The position numbers and the translations under genes are program-made. Below the pieces are notes generated by a model. It did not search any database, was not told where the DNA came from, and worked only from the letters and a program-made list of their open reading frames with translations. A stretch of 64,000 bases of DNA from Porpolomopsis calyptriformis (taxonomy: Eukaryota > Basidiomycota > Agaricomycetes > Agaricales > Hygrophoraceae), in contig OX621170.1 of NCBI GenBank assembly GCA_951640195.1, positions 1,674,001 through 1,738,000 on the forward strand. The letters run 5' to 3'. This document shows, in pieces, positions 48,136 through 59,800 of the stretch. Numbering within the stretch: position 1 is the stretch's first letter; each line of letters opens with the position of its first letter.

Positions 48136-48378
48136 ATGCCCATATTCCCTAAACTCTCAGCACAGGCACGCAACAGATTCAACCCGCAGAACAACTTCTT
48201 TGTAGAAGTAAAACTTAATTCAGAAGGAATCATTACTCTATATGAAGACGTCCCTGTCAGAACTTTCTTCTATATCCTACTAGACTTATTGAGCTCCAAG
48301 GCCTGCCTTGTGATTAACGAAAAGACTTGCAACTACAGTTGTGACAGCTTTGATTCCACCCACGCCGTCCACACCTAA
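48136..48378 (+). CDS. Small divergent ORF, 80 residues, unknown
   Basis: MPIFPKLSAQARNRFNPQNN.., then a hydrophobic VRTFFYILLDLLSS segment. It lies about 140 nt downstream of the plus-strand TATA at 47983 and diverges from the zinc-knuckle gene. The last ~10 residues run past the presumed LTR edge into C pol, so the original 3' end may be lost. No family recognised; could be a chance frame. Confidence 0.35.
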   Translation: MPIFPKLSAQARNRFNPQNNFFVEVKLNSEGIITLYEDVPVRTFFYILLDLLSSKACLVINEKTCNYSCDSFDSTHAVHT

Positions 48379-51300
48379 CAACGTATCTGTTTCCCCACAC
48401 CCAACCCCCACTTCTCCGACCCCCCTGAACAACATCATCCGCTCCCACATATCGGAACGATCCCAGAATGACCTAAATGATGATCACCCCTGCGGACAGG
48501 GAGCAACCTTCGACATCCCTCTCTCCGACATCCCAGACTCCCTTCTCACTTCCGTATCTGTACACGAATCCTCCTTAGCTGATTATGTCACAGATATCGA
48601 TGAATATGATTACACTCATGCCACCTATGCTGGAAAGAAATATAAGAAAGTGGCGGACCATGTCCTGCCTATCAAGGGAACGCTACCCGAAGAATTCTGC
48701 ATTATCTGATGTCAACACCCTGATCCATTGGCTGACCTTCCATCACTTCCCTTCCATCCACCGCCATTTACACCAGGCTCCATTTACACCCAAGAATGGA
48801 AAGACAAGCACAATGTCAATCCCGACGGATTCCTATGGCCTGAAGAAGAAACCCTTGCCCACCACATAATCAAAACCCAGGAACAAGCATTCGCCTGGGA
48901 GGAGACTGAGAAAGGTTGTTTTCTGGAAGAATTCTTTGACCTGATCCTCCTCCCCACTATAGAACACATCCCTTGGGTTCTTAAAAACATTCTGATCCCA
49001 CCCGGAATCTTTGACGCAGTCCTTAAAGTCATCCGCGAAAAGATCTCCACTGGCATGTACGAAGAGTCTAACTCATCCTATCGCTCCCAATGGTTCTGCA
49101 TGCTCAAGAAAGACGGGAAATCTCTCCGACTTGTCCACGATCTCAAACCCCTTAACAAAGTCTCAATCCGCGACTCCGCAGTTCCTCCGCTCACAGAACA
49201 ATTTGTGGAATCCTTCGCCGGAAGAGCCTGCTATAGGTCCCTCGACCTATTCGTATCCTTTGACCAACGCGACCTCAATCTCCAATCCTGAGACCTCACC
49301 ACCTTTCAAATGCCACTCGGAGCTAAACGTCTAACCTCTATTCCTATGGGATATACCAACTCAACACAAATTATGCACGGAGATGTCACCCACATCCTCC
49401 AAGCAGAAATCCCTCATGTTGCAAGCCCCTTCATAGATGACGTACCCGTTAAAGGCCCAGAAACCCATTACGAACTCCCAGGAGGACTCTTCAAGACTAT
49501 TCTGCAAAACCTGCACATCTGAAGGTTCATATGGGAACATCTCAACAACCTCAACCGAGTCCTTCACCAGATGAAAATCCTTGGTGGAACCTTCAACAGA
49601 AAGAAGACCACAGTATGTGCCCCCACTGTTGTAGTCATTGGACACATATGCTGTTATGAGGGACGAATTCTGGATGAATCCCAAGTACAGAAGATCCGAG
49701 ACTGGCCTATCTGCCAAGAGCTTACCCATGTCCAATCCTTCTTAGGGACCTGCGGAGTCCTCCAAATCTTCATCAAAGACTTCGCGCATCACACCCAACC
49801 CCTCGTAAATCTCACTAAAAAGGACGTCCCCTTCTGCTTTGAAGAAGAAGAAATCTGATCCATGGAAACCCTTAAAAACGCCATCATCAACTCCCCCACT
49901 CTCAAACCAATCGATTACCACTCTGGACGGCCCGTCATTTTAGCCATCGACTCATCCGTGTATGCCGCCGGATTCATATTGCAACAACAGGGAGAGGATG
50001 GCAAGCGCTACCCATCCTGATTCAGATCAATTACCTGGAATGAATGTGAGTCCCGATACTCACAAGCCAAGCTCAAACTATACGGACTATTCCATGCCCT
50101 CCGGGCATATCGAATATGGCTCATTGGTCTTCCGAAATTCACGGTAGAAGTCGATGCCAAATACATTAAAGGCATGCTCAACAATCTGGACATCCAGCCC
50201 AATGCAGCCGTCAACTGATGGATAGCCGGAATCCTCCTATTCGACTTTGACCTTGTCCACATTCCTGCCCATCTACACTCTGGTCCCAACGGACTATCCT
50301 GAAGACCTCCCACTCCTGAAGACGATCCCTCTGATGATGATCATGAGGAATGGATCAACCGATCCTACGCCTTCGCGGTAGAGCTCATCAACTGGAATCG
50401 ACTCGAAATCATCCTGAACCATTCACACATTGCATCACCTTACCTATCTTCACTAAACAACCTCTCGGAACCTCCCACCTTCTCTGTCCTCACTACTACA
50501 GACAGCCCACTACCCATTCCTCAATCGGAAAAAGCCCTTTTGCAAGACGCCTACCTTCGGACCATTCACAACTTTCTTATCACCCAAAGATGCCCACCCA
50601 ACACCTTGGATGAACAATATAAACGACTCCTACGCACCGCCTCTGACTTCTTTGTATTCGACAACTGTCTCTGGCACACAAAGCCCAATGGAAGACACTA
50701 GCTCATCGTCCTGGAACCTCATAGACTAGATATCATCCAACAGGCTCACGACAGACTAGGCCATAAAGGCCCCTTTATCACCCAAAACCGATTGCTTGAC
50801 TGCTTCTAGTGGCCCTACATTGATCATGACATCCGATGGTTCATCCGAACTTGTCATCAATGTCAGATCCGCCAAACCAAATGGATCTTCATCCCTCCAA
50901 CAGTTCCCACACCAGCTCACCTATTCCGACGTGCCCACATCAACACCATGTTCCTACCCAAGTCCAACGGCTACAAACTCCTTCTGCATGCCCACTGTTC
51001 CCTCTCTGGTTATCTGGAATGGTGCCCGCTGAGAATGGAATCAGCTAGGGCTATCGGATCCTTCATTTTCAAGGAACTTCTATGTCAATGGGGTGCTCTT
51101 GAAGAGATAATCATGGACAATGGAGCCCCATTCATCAAAGCACTTGAATACCTCGCTGCGCAATATGGAATCAATCACATCCGAATCTCCCCATACAACT
51201 CCCGAGCCAACGGACTCATCGAGAGACCTCATAGATCCGTCTGGGAAGCGCTCATGAAAGCTGCCAATGGTTTTGAATCCAAGTGGTACAACGTTCATCA

Positions 51301-51835
51301 TTCTGTCCTATGGGCGGAATGCGTATCTATTCAAAGATCCACTGGATTCTCTCCTTACCGAATAGTCCACGGAACTGATCCTCTCTTCCCCTTCAATCTC
51401 ACCCAAGCCACCTTCCTAGTTCCCCCAATGGATGCTCTGATGTCCCCAGCCGATCTACTGGCCACCCGAGCCTGTCAGCTTCAAAAATGAGAGGAAGACC
51501 TAGCCCAGATCAAGCAACGATTACTGGATTCATGATTCAAATCAATTCAGGACTTCAAGAAATGCCATGGAAAGCAAATCCGGGACTACAACTTCAAACC
51601 CAGAGCTCTCATCCTTATCTGCAACTCTTCAACAGAACTGGAACTCAATCGAAAATCGAAGCCGCGATATCTAGGACCCATGCTCATTGTCAGATAAACC
51701 TCCCATGGCACCTACATCATTTTGGAACTCGACGGAGCAGTTTCCAAACTTCTGATTGCTGCCTTCCGCATTCTCCCATACTTCCCCCGCTTGCATGCAT
51801 CACTCCCGATCACACAGATCATCTCACAGAATAAC
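48347..51835 (+). pseudogene. C RT, RNase H and integrase
   Basis: Starts in a Pro/Ser-rich linker, then CGQGATFDIPLSDIP, VLPIKGTLPEEFCI, and RT (SQWFCMLKKDGKSLRLVHDL, IPMGYTNS; active site FIDD at 49430-49441). RNase H (LAIDSSVYAAGFIL; YGLFHALRAYRIWL) and integrase zinc region (RLGHKGPF..FIRTCHQC) follow. In the integrase core the first acidic residue seems replaced (HINTMFLP, AAC at 50942, where the family has HIDTM), then DNGAPF and ANGLIERPH. About a dozen stops, mostly TGA at Arg sites (LQS*DL, AVN*WIA, GLS*RP). Inactive. Confidence 0.87.
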
Positions 51836-51963
51836 TCCTTGCCAGATGGACACGTCTCGGATGACTCCAATTCATCCTCGGAAACTGACTGACACATACC
51901 AGGACTTATCCTCACTTAGTTTCACTTAGCACTCACCCTCTCGCTCATTTTCATCTAACTCCT

Positions 51964-53325
51964 TCACAATTCTTCTATTCTAAACAGGACTATTACATAG
52001 CCCATTTCTTTCCCTTCCCCTTCTTTTCTGACCCCTTTTCCATCCAAGCCATTAATCTGTCCGTCTGCTTGTCTGTCTCGGCCCGCGCTCTCCTCCAACC
52101 CTCCAACGCTCTTGGCTTCCCTCATAATGGCCTTTCGGACTGTGTTCCACTTCTCCTCCAACCCCACCGCCCAATCCTCTATCGCCTTCTCCATCTTTCC
52201 CCCAATCTCCCGAAGCTCCGAGAGCCTCCGGTGCCCCTCCCGCACCGTCCCACTGTCCACACTCACCTGCCACGCCCTCTTCCGGACCTGGGTGTCCATC
52301 TCCTCCTCGCTCTCACCCTCGTCTCCACTCTGGTCCTCCTCACCCTCCGAATCCACCACCATCACCTCCCTCACGTTCCCCTTCATCTCCCTGGACCCTC
52401 AGACTTGCCTTACCAGCCTCGGAACTGGCCTCAGAACTGCCTTCGGAGGCTGCTTCTGCCTTGGCTTCACCTCCACACTTGCCTTCTGCTTTGACCCGCT
52501 GGACTTCGAACACGACACGTGGTCCTACGCACATGGACCACATGCCCCACCTCCCGGATATTTGATGCACGGGACCAGCTGCTTGGCGCAGCAGTTGCAT
52601 GCCGGCTCATGACACTAAAAAAAATGTATATTAGATCATACACGCTATAGAAATAAAAGACAATACTTACCTGCACGGCGGATTTGACCCGTCCACCCTT
52701 CTTCGACGTTTCCTCCCCCGCCCCGACCTCATCCTCACCATTCCTGATGCGCTCCGACGTCTCCATTGCTGTTCCCCCCCTCTCTGTCATTATGACCGAA
52801 GGTTCCTCTGATGCCTTCAATCCGGCCCCCAGCATCTTCTCCCGGTGGGCCCTCACTCGTTCAACCCACTCCCGCTTCTCCTTCTCCTCCTCCTCTCCTC
52901 CTCCATCTTTTCCATCGTCCTCTCTGCTACCTCTTCAGCCTCCCGCCTCTCCTCCGCGATTGCCTCGGCCCGCGCCTCTTCCTCTATCGCCCTCTCCTTC
53001 TCTTCCATCACCCTCCTTTCTGCCTTCCACTGCTCCCTGTGCTTCTCGTACACCTCACTTATCTCCTCTGCGAGATCTTCCACCACTCGGGGAATCTCCT
53101 CCCCACCCTCTATCATCTCCAGGAGTCTCACTAAAAAGTTTGTCTGCACAGACTGATTAGTCCTGCGTCAAGACATATCGAATAAAGACTTACCATGCGA
53201 TCCGCGTTCTCCAGCACCCAGGTGTCGTACCCGGAGCTTTCTGGTCCCTCAGGACGGAGGGCCGACATGTCTTGAAGCTTGATTACCAGACTCTTGAAGT
53301 CTGTCTGTTTGTTGTCATTGGACAT
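51964..53325 (-). pseudogene. Antisense spliced accessory gene of C (coiled coil plus Cys cluster)
   Basis: Between integrase and 3' LTR, opposite to gag-pol. Exons: 53325-53194, 53143-52671 and 52614-51964; introns 53144-53193 (50 nt) and 52615-52670 (56 nt) with canonical ends. The start MSNDNKQTDFKSLVIKLQDM is about 140 nt from the 3' LTR. Exon 2 is a long Glu/Arg coiled coil (EEISEVYEKHREQWKAERR). It contains a one-base length error in a GAG-rich run near 52905, after which the frame gives WVERVRAHREKM. Exon 3 opens with a Cys cluster (CHEPACNCCAKQLVPC..GGACGPC) like fungal Zn-cluster proteins. It has a TAG near 52527 and a TGA near 52405, then acidic and helical parts. About 419 residues if repaired. 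Role unknown; DNA binding is a guess from the Cys cluster. Confidence 0.65.
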
Positions 53326-53461
53326 CGTCGAGGTTGTTGTTCAAGAGAGAAAATGGTGACATGTCACATACAATCACACGTAAAAGCAGTCAACAAAATC
53401 ACATGACTCAACTCTATTCTCGCACCAACCAGGGACGGCTGGTATCTAACTACCCCGGATA

Positions 53462-54003
53462 TGTAGGAGATCCACTCTCCCTACAAATGGAAAACCTTTC
53501 CATCACACATGAGCTCAACCTCACCAAATCTGTATACACATATCCCAAAACCCGACCCTTCTGACTTTCCGATAAATGTTCTGATAATGTTCGCCTCTAA
53601 CCAGAGGACTTCCAAAAACACGAACTCCTTTAGAAACACCTCAAACCAATTGGAAAGTTTCTCTTCTTTGTTTTCCTTATCTTTTCTACCTTTTCCTATC
53701 TTCCTTTCACCTATCTACCTAATTTCCACTCACATATTCTTACAAAGGAACTATCCTTTGTACACATACCTACAAAGAAGTTCCTTTATTCACCTCCTCT
53801 ATATATATCAAGTAGATAATTACTAAAGAAGACAGACACACCTTCCCCAATACATACTTTCCCTTCCTACCCAATATATCAAGCCTTCATAAGCTTTAAA
53901 CCCCTGTTCATCATCATCTGATTACTGAATCAGTTCCTACATGTTCCGATACCCCTTGGACGAATGAGAGGAATCTCCCCAAAGATCCCTCACGCCTTCT
54001 ACA
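53462..54003 (+). repeat. 3' LTR of C
   Basis: 542 bp, followed by ccga. Upstream at 53355-53366 lies the perfect palindrome GTGACATGTCAC. Confidence 0.93.
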
Positions 54004-55728
54004 CCGACACCCAAGCTTCAGGCTCACAGATGACAAATTAGAGTTCCAGGATGCCATTGACAACTCTGAGATTTACTCACCCTTATCATCTCAGATTCTC
54101 GACCCCTTGACTCCTTCTGTCTTCTCCATCCTCAGATCTACCACTCTCCCTGCTCCCACTCTGCAACTGACAGATACACCTTCACCTTTCACATTTGGAT
54201 GTCCTTGTTTTCTCTGAACCCTGCAACCACTCTCTTACTCATCATCCACTCCCATGAAAATGAGTGCCTCAACCTCCCCACAATGACCACTCCTGGACCC
54301 CCCTAAGAAACCGAAAGACTCTCCTCCACCGAGAAGGTCTCCTTCCTCCTCTGAACCGAATTCCACCCCTCATTCCTCTCCAGTTCCTTCTCCTACTTTG
54401 TCTCTGCCTTTGAACCTGAATCCACTCTCTCCCTCGCAAATGACACCCATAGCCTCTGTCTCCAAAATGATTAAACTCACACAACCCGATGTCTTCAATG
54501 GCAACAAGAAACTTTACAAGAACTAGTTTTGCCAGGTTATTATCTTCCTTTGCAGCAGTGAAGTTACTGATCCCGAGAAGATGATACTGGTCACCTTGTC
54601 ATACATGAAAGAAGGTATCGCTGCTAAGTGGGCCTAGCAATATGTAGATGCATACTTTGGCCAGACAGACCCTATCACTGGCAACATTGTCCCCCTTGGT
54701 CCATGGAAGGATTTCACAGATGTTTTAGATGCAGTCTTTACCGACCATGCCATGGAGCAGCATGCTCATGAGGAAGTCAAGCATTTCTCACAAGGATGTT
54801 TAGGTATTATAGATTATTTCATCAAGTTGGAAGTCTTGTTCTGCCAAGCTGGCCTTGTTAGCTAGGATAAAGAATGCATCAGCATCATCAAGAAGAATGT
54901 CCACCAGGATATCATTCATCAAATTTACATGTTGCCCCTGCTCCCCACCACCTACCCCAGGTATCACAAGAAGGTTGTGGCCATCAGCCAACTGTTGGAA
55001 CATTTCTGTGAACAGGAATGATGCCAACACCTATTGGCCCCTCCCACTTATCCATCTTTCCATCCCTCTACTCCACATTTCCATCCCCCACCCCCTCAAG
55101 ATAAACAAGTGCCATCAGGCATCATCCATGGTGGCTAGGGGTTACCCATGGACTTGAGCAAGATGTGTCAGACCAATCAATGTTACAATTGTGGTCAGAT
55201 CGGACATTTCTGTTAGGACTGTTCCCAGGAGCTCAAGAAGGTCAATGTTCATGCTCTCCAGCATGAGCTGACTATCGATGAGATTTCAGAGCTAATGAAC
55301 TTCCTTTCTGCAGAGGAACACAGCTCAGACGAACCTGCCCTGACAACAACAATCAGGATTTTAGCAACGGTCGATAGAGGTGTGCTTGCTCTATTCGACA
55401 GAATCATGTTTGCTTTAGCATTGCAAACAGATAGTACTGGACATCCTTTTAGTTACCCCTTCCCCTCTTTCTCTTCTTTGTACCACCATGACGGCATGTA
55501 CATTATCTGATACCAACAAGTCCATCAATGAAATTTGTCCCACCCTGTCTATGCCAGATGTGAACACTAAGTGCTCTGAATCCCCCACTCCTCCCATCCC
55601 TGAATCATTGTCTCTCCCTTCTGTCAATTCAATCAACATTGACTCTCTTTCTTCCCCCTTGGATATTGTTAACGCAATTAAGGAACAGGCTAATCAAGCA
55701 ATCCCAATTCTTCAGAAATGGTCCCACC
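54004..55728 (+). pseudogene. D gag, main part
   Basis: Continues D gag after the C insert. Pro/Ser-rich region (TPGPPKKPKDSPPPRRSPSS), gag core KLTQPDVFNGNKKLYKN*FC, VTLSYMKEGIAAKWA*QYVDA and HEEVKHFSQGCLGIIDYFIK. Zinc knuckle CYNCGQIGHFC*DC (about 55182), with a stop where a basic residue is usual. Several stops and frame changes; cut at 55728 by TRIM F and resumes after 56764. Confidence 0.8.
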
Positions 55729-55931
55729 TGTTAGAAATTGTACTGGGAATGTACGCATTCAGATGACAGTCAAGACCACTTGACTAAAACATCATAGAAC
55801 TGGACTTACCCAGTTCGGTTGTTCCCAGTATATATACCAGATTACATGTGATCAGCTAGAATCTGCTCGACGTACATGAGAGACAGCCTCAGCGCACCCA
55901 ATCTCATGTCTCGAATTTCAGATTCGTGACA
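55729..55931 (-). repeat. LTR of F (left)
   Basis: 203 bp, TGTTAG..GTGACA in plus reading; partner at 56562-56764. Confidence 0.92.
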
Positions 55932-56561
55932 TTCACCTCCACTTTATGAATGTCTGTCCCGGACATTGCCAGGTACAGCCAACCCAATAGTGCACAGAGT
56001 CAAACTCTATGGTACACATAAGACACCTATCAGAGGCTGAGGGAACAGCAACACTGGTGGTCCAGCGGTCTACTGCCATCTCAGCATGATACTTTGGGTG
56101 TAACCCATCAGCCTTCACATAATCCTTGATTCGGGTGAGGTCCATCTCGGACAGCCTTGCTCTGTATAGAGACTAGCTATCTAGGGCCAAGCCCAGCTAC
56201 TGCATTCATAGCGGACTCCACCCCTCTAAAGTGGAGTGACTGATCCTTTTATGTCAGTGTCACTGACGGTCCACAACACCCTATCTTTAAACTCCGGGAT
56301 GATGGCGATCAAACACACCTTGGCTTATTTATACTCGAGGTCCTCGAGTTGGAGTTGCAGTAATCAGAGGGACCATGCTCAACAGAGTTAGGGAGACCTT
56401 CAATACTCAGACACATCTCGTTAGAGGTCAGGGTAGCCTTGACCAATCGCATATGTCCTTTTGTAATGCAACATGTGCGCATATCAGAATATATCTTATA
56501 GGGACTTTAATTCTGATGTGTGAAGGATTCAAACTCTCGACCGCATGTGAAGTCCAGTTCT

Positions 56562-56764
56562 TGTTAGAAATTGTACTGGGAACGTACTCATTCAGATGAC
56601 AGTCAAGACCACTTGACTAAAACGTCATAGAACTGGACTTACCCAGTTCGGTTGTTCCCAGTATATATACCAGATTACACGTGATCAGCTAGAATCTGCT
56701 CGACGTACATGAGAGATGGCCTCAGCGTGCTCGATCTCATGTCTCGAATTTCAGATTCGTGACA
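56562..56764 (-). repeat. LTR of F (right)
   Basis: 203 bp, followed by ccgcc. Differences from the left copy are nearly all transitions. Confidence 0.92.
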
Positions 56765-56864
56765 CCGCCCTACCCAATTACTGGAAATGACTTAGACCAC
56801 GATCAATCAAATCAATGCCCTCTCAACAGAGAATGCTATCCAAGCCCTCCATGAACTCAAGGAA

Positions 56865-59800
56865 CCTCATGTGTTCATTTGTGGCTCAGGCTCAAGGAAT
56901 CAGTTAACCCTCAAAACTGTCATTACTACCTTGGATAATCATGCTGAACACCTCGCGACTGCTCTCGTCGACAGCAGTTGTGAAGGTTTGTGTATTGATA
57001 TCAAGTATGTCCATAAAAACAGCCTCCACACAACCAAACTTGCTCGACCTATCCTGGTACACAATGCTGATAGATAACCCAATTCCAAGGGACCCATCTC
57101 CGAAATGGTCATGCTCAAGCTCAAGGTTGGTACTCATGTTGAATGGATCAACTTCGGCATCACAAACCTTGGCAAATCTCAGATCTTCTTTGGACACAAC
57201 TAGCTAAAGATTCACAACCCCTCTATTGACTGGAAAGCAAACTCTCTGATTCTCGATCGATGCCCCCTAGACTGTTATCCCACTCCCTTCCCAGACTCTG
57301 TCAATGTCAATGAATTAATTCTTGAGGATGGCGATCAACTACTCATAGTTGATTTCAACCCTGCCATCCAAATTCGCTTGATAGGAACAAAGTCTCAGAA
57401 TCTTGTAATCAAGGCCTGGGAAGCCCAGAAGAAAGACTGCACATGGAAAGAAATTGTACCTGAATACCTCCATGAATTCCAGGATGTCTTCACCAAGGAA
57501 GACTTTAATGAACTCCCCCCAAGTTATCCCTGGGACCAGGCGATTAAACTCCTCCCTGGAACTGAAGAGAAGCTCAACTGCAAGGTCTATCCCCTCTCTG
57601 TGGAAAAATGTGCCCAACTGGATGAGTTCTTGGAAGAGAACCTCTGTACTGGACGAATCTAGAAATCCATCTCTCCTATCACTTCCCCTTTCTTGTTCAT
57701 CAAGAAGAAATATGGTCAACTACACCCCATCCTGGACTACCGAAAGCTCAATGACATGACTGTCAAGAATCAATACCCCCTCCCTCTGATCAACAAATTG
57801 ATTGACACCCTACAGAACACTCGCTATTTCACCAAGCTAGATGTTTGTTAGGGATACAACAATGTTTGGATCAAGGAAGGAGATAAATACAAGGCTGCAT
57901 TCAGAACCAACTGCAGCCTGTTCAAACCCCTTGTTATGTTTTTCAGTCTCACCAACTCACCTGCCACATTCCAAAACATAATGAATAACATCTTCTATGT
58001 CCAAATCATCGAAGGATATGTCTTAGTCTACATAGATGACATCCTTATCTTCAACAAGGATCTTGAAATGCATCACCAACATATTTACAAAGTTATGACC
58101 ACACTTTGCAAACATAAACTCTACCTCAAACCAGAGAAATGCAATTTTGACTAATGCCAAGTGGAATATCTCAGAGTCATTGTGTCAGAAGGCCACATCA
58201 AGATGGAGGCTGTTAAGGTCCAAGGAATTACCAACTGGCCAACCCCCGAATGCAAGTGTGATATCCAAGCTTTCCTTGGATTCTGCAACTTTTATTGTCA
58301 ATTCATCTATCACTTTACTGGGATTGCTCAACCCCTTAACACATTAATAGGAAATGCTCCTTTCGACTGGACTACTGAATGTCAGAATACCTTTGATACC
58401 CTGAAAACAATCATTACCACTTCTCCCATTCTCTCCATTGCCAATGATAACAACTTACTCCATGTAGAAACTGATGCCTCCAACTACACATTGGGTACTA
58501 TATTATCACAAAAACAAGACAATGTTTGGAAGCCCATCACTTATGTCTCCAAGGCTTTTACCCCCATAGAACAAAATTACCAGATCTATAACCACAAGTT
58601 ACTCACAATAATGACTGCACTCCAGGAGTTTCACAAATGGCTGCTATCTACTAAGCAGATCTTTAAGGTTTGGACAGATCACACCAACCTCCAGTACTTT
58701 GAGCTGCCCCAGAAGCTAAACAGATGCCAGGCTAGATAGCTTACAGAGCTCCAGGACTATCACTTCACTCTCCACCATATTGCCGATAGGGCCAATTCCA
58801 AGGCCAATATCCTGTCGAGACAACCAGGTTTTGAGAGGGGGGTGAATGACAATAACGACATTATTTTACTCCCAGATAATCTTTTTCCCACCTCAGATCA
58901 CCCTACTGTAGATCTCCGACAAGTTCAGCATGGGGTTGAACCCACTAATTTCCACTCTCAGATTCGAAATTCATACTGAAATGAAGAAAAACAAGCTACA
59001 CTCCTTCAAGAAAAATGTAAAACCAATTGGAGAACCTGAGACAATGGCATCAAGACCTTCTTAGACCAGGCTTACATCTCAAAGGACACCCTACTCCACA
59101 GCAAAATCATTGCTCAATACCACAATAATCCCCTCTCTGGATACTATGGCTCCTTCAAAACTACTGAAGCCATATGTCATGACTATTGGTGGCCCACCAT
59201 TAGGAGAGATGTCAAGATCTATGTCCGTGGTTGCGAAACATGCCAATGAACCAAGGCATCCTGATTGCCTGTGAAAACCCCCCTCTACCCCTTTGATCCT
59301 CCTCCTCAACCCTGGGACACAATCATGGTTGATCTCATTGGCCCCATACCTGAATGTCAGGGCTACAATGTGATCCTCATGATCATTGATCACTTCTCAA
59401 AGGCTGTCAAAGTTTGAAGCCACCCACATTGAGTTGAACTCCAAAGGGTTTGTGAAAATCATTTAGGATTGTGTTTTCCAAGATTATGGTGTCCCCTAAT
59501 GCATCATTCACAATCGCGACCCACGATTCATTTCCAAGTTTATGACCAATCTCTTCCGCCTTCTGGGCACCTCCCAGAACATTTCCACAGCCTATCATCC
59601 CCAGACTGATGGCCAATCTGAACAAATGAACCAGATGCTCGAACAGTACCTTCATGTCTTTGTCAATCATGGATAGGATAATTGGAAGGAATGGCTTGCA
59701 TTAGCAGAGTTCTCATACAACAACTCAGTTCACACAGCCACATGACAAACTCCTTTCTATGTCAACTATGGCTAGAACCCCTAGAAAGGAAATGATACTG

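Larger units (their letters stand above)
46547..48346 (-). mobile_element. Probable solo LTR of the E family carrying a gene, inserted in C
   Basis: This block separates the protease and RT parts of C and does not belong to its polyprotein. On the minus strand it runs from TGTCACAACTG (48346) to ACTCTCAACA (46547). It has a TATA box at 47684 and, 31 nt later (47653), CAGTTCAATCCT. That resembles the complement of the PBS of element E (AGAATTGAACT, 62437) with one transition across the core. An intact spliced gene follows, and its sequence continues beyond the stop with the same DNA that precedes the LTR end of E (62258-62390). No internal retroelement sequence follows, hence solo LTR. No matching target duplication was found, so exact ends are uncertain. 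Confidence 0.6.
43714..54003 (+). mobile_element. Ty3/gypsy element C, tRNA-primed type, nested in D
   Basis: 542-bp LTRs at 43714-44255 and 53462-54003 (TGTAGGAG..CTTCTACA). They differ at about 20 positions, mostly transitions at former CpG. Target duplication ccga (43710-43713, 54004-54007). Without the 1.8-kb block at 46547-48346 the element is about 8.5 kb. Order: LTR, PBS, gag, protease, RT, RNase H, integrase, antisense accessory gene, LTR. No purine tract is evident before the 3' LTR. A different lineage from A/B and D: unusual zinc motif, FIDD instead of YIDD. Confidence 0.93.
55729..56764 (-). mobile_element. TRIM-like non-autonomous LTR element F
   Basis: 203-bp LTRs at 55729-55931 and 56562-56764 enclose only 630 bp with no ORF of note. 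Target duplication ccacc/ccgcc differs by one CpG transition. In minus orientation, PPT aaagtggaggtgaa abuts the 3' LTR. The PBS AGAACTGGACTT (56561-56550) is the exact complement of an LTR sequence (56629-56640; 55796-55807) about 29 nt after the TATA box (tatatata). The same PPT core as A/B (gtggaggtgaa) suggests an A/B-like element mobilises it. LTRs differ at about 10 positions. Confidence 0.88.

Noticed and set aside
46547..48346. Independent DNA transposon or Helitron capture
   Set aside because: No terminal inverted repeats or Helitron ends seen, while the TATA/self-primer spacing and shared junction with element E point to an LTR. The absence of a target duplication keeps this open.
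56521..56561. tRNA gene fragment next to the right LTR of F
   Set aside because: The stretch has a T-arm-like look, but arms and spacing do not fold as a tRNA. Its last 12 nt are explained as the PBS.
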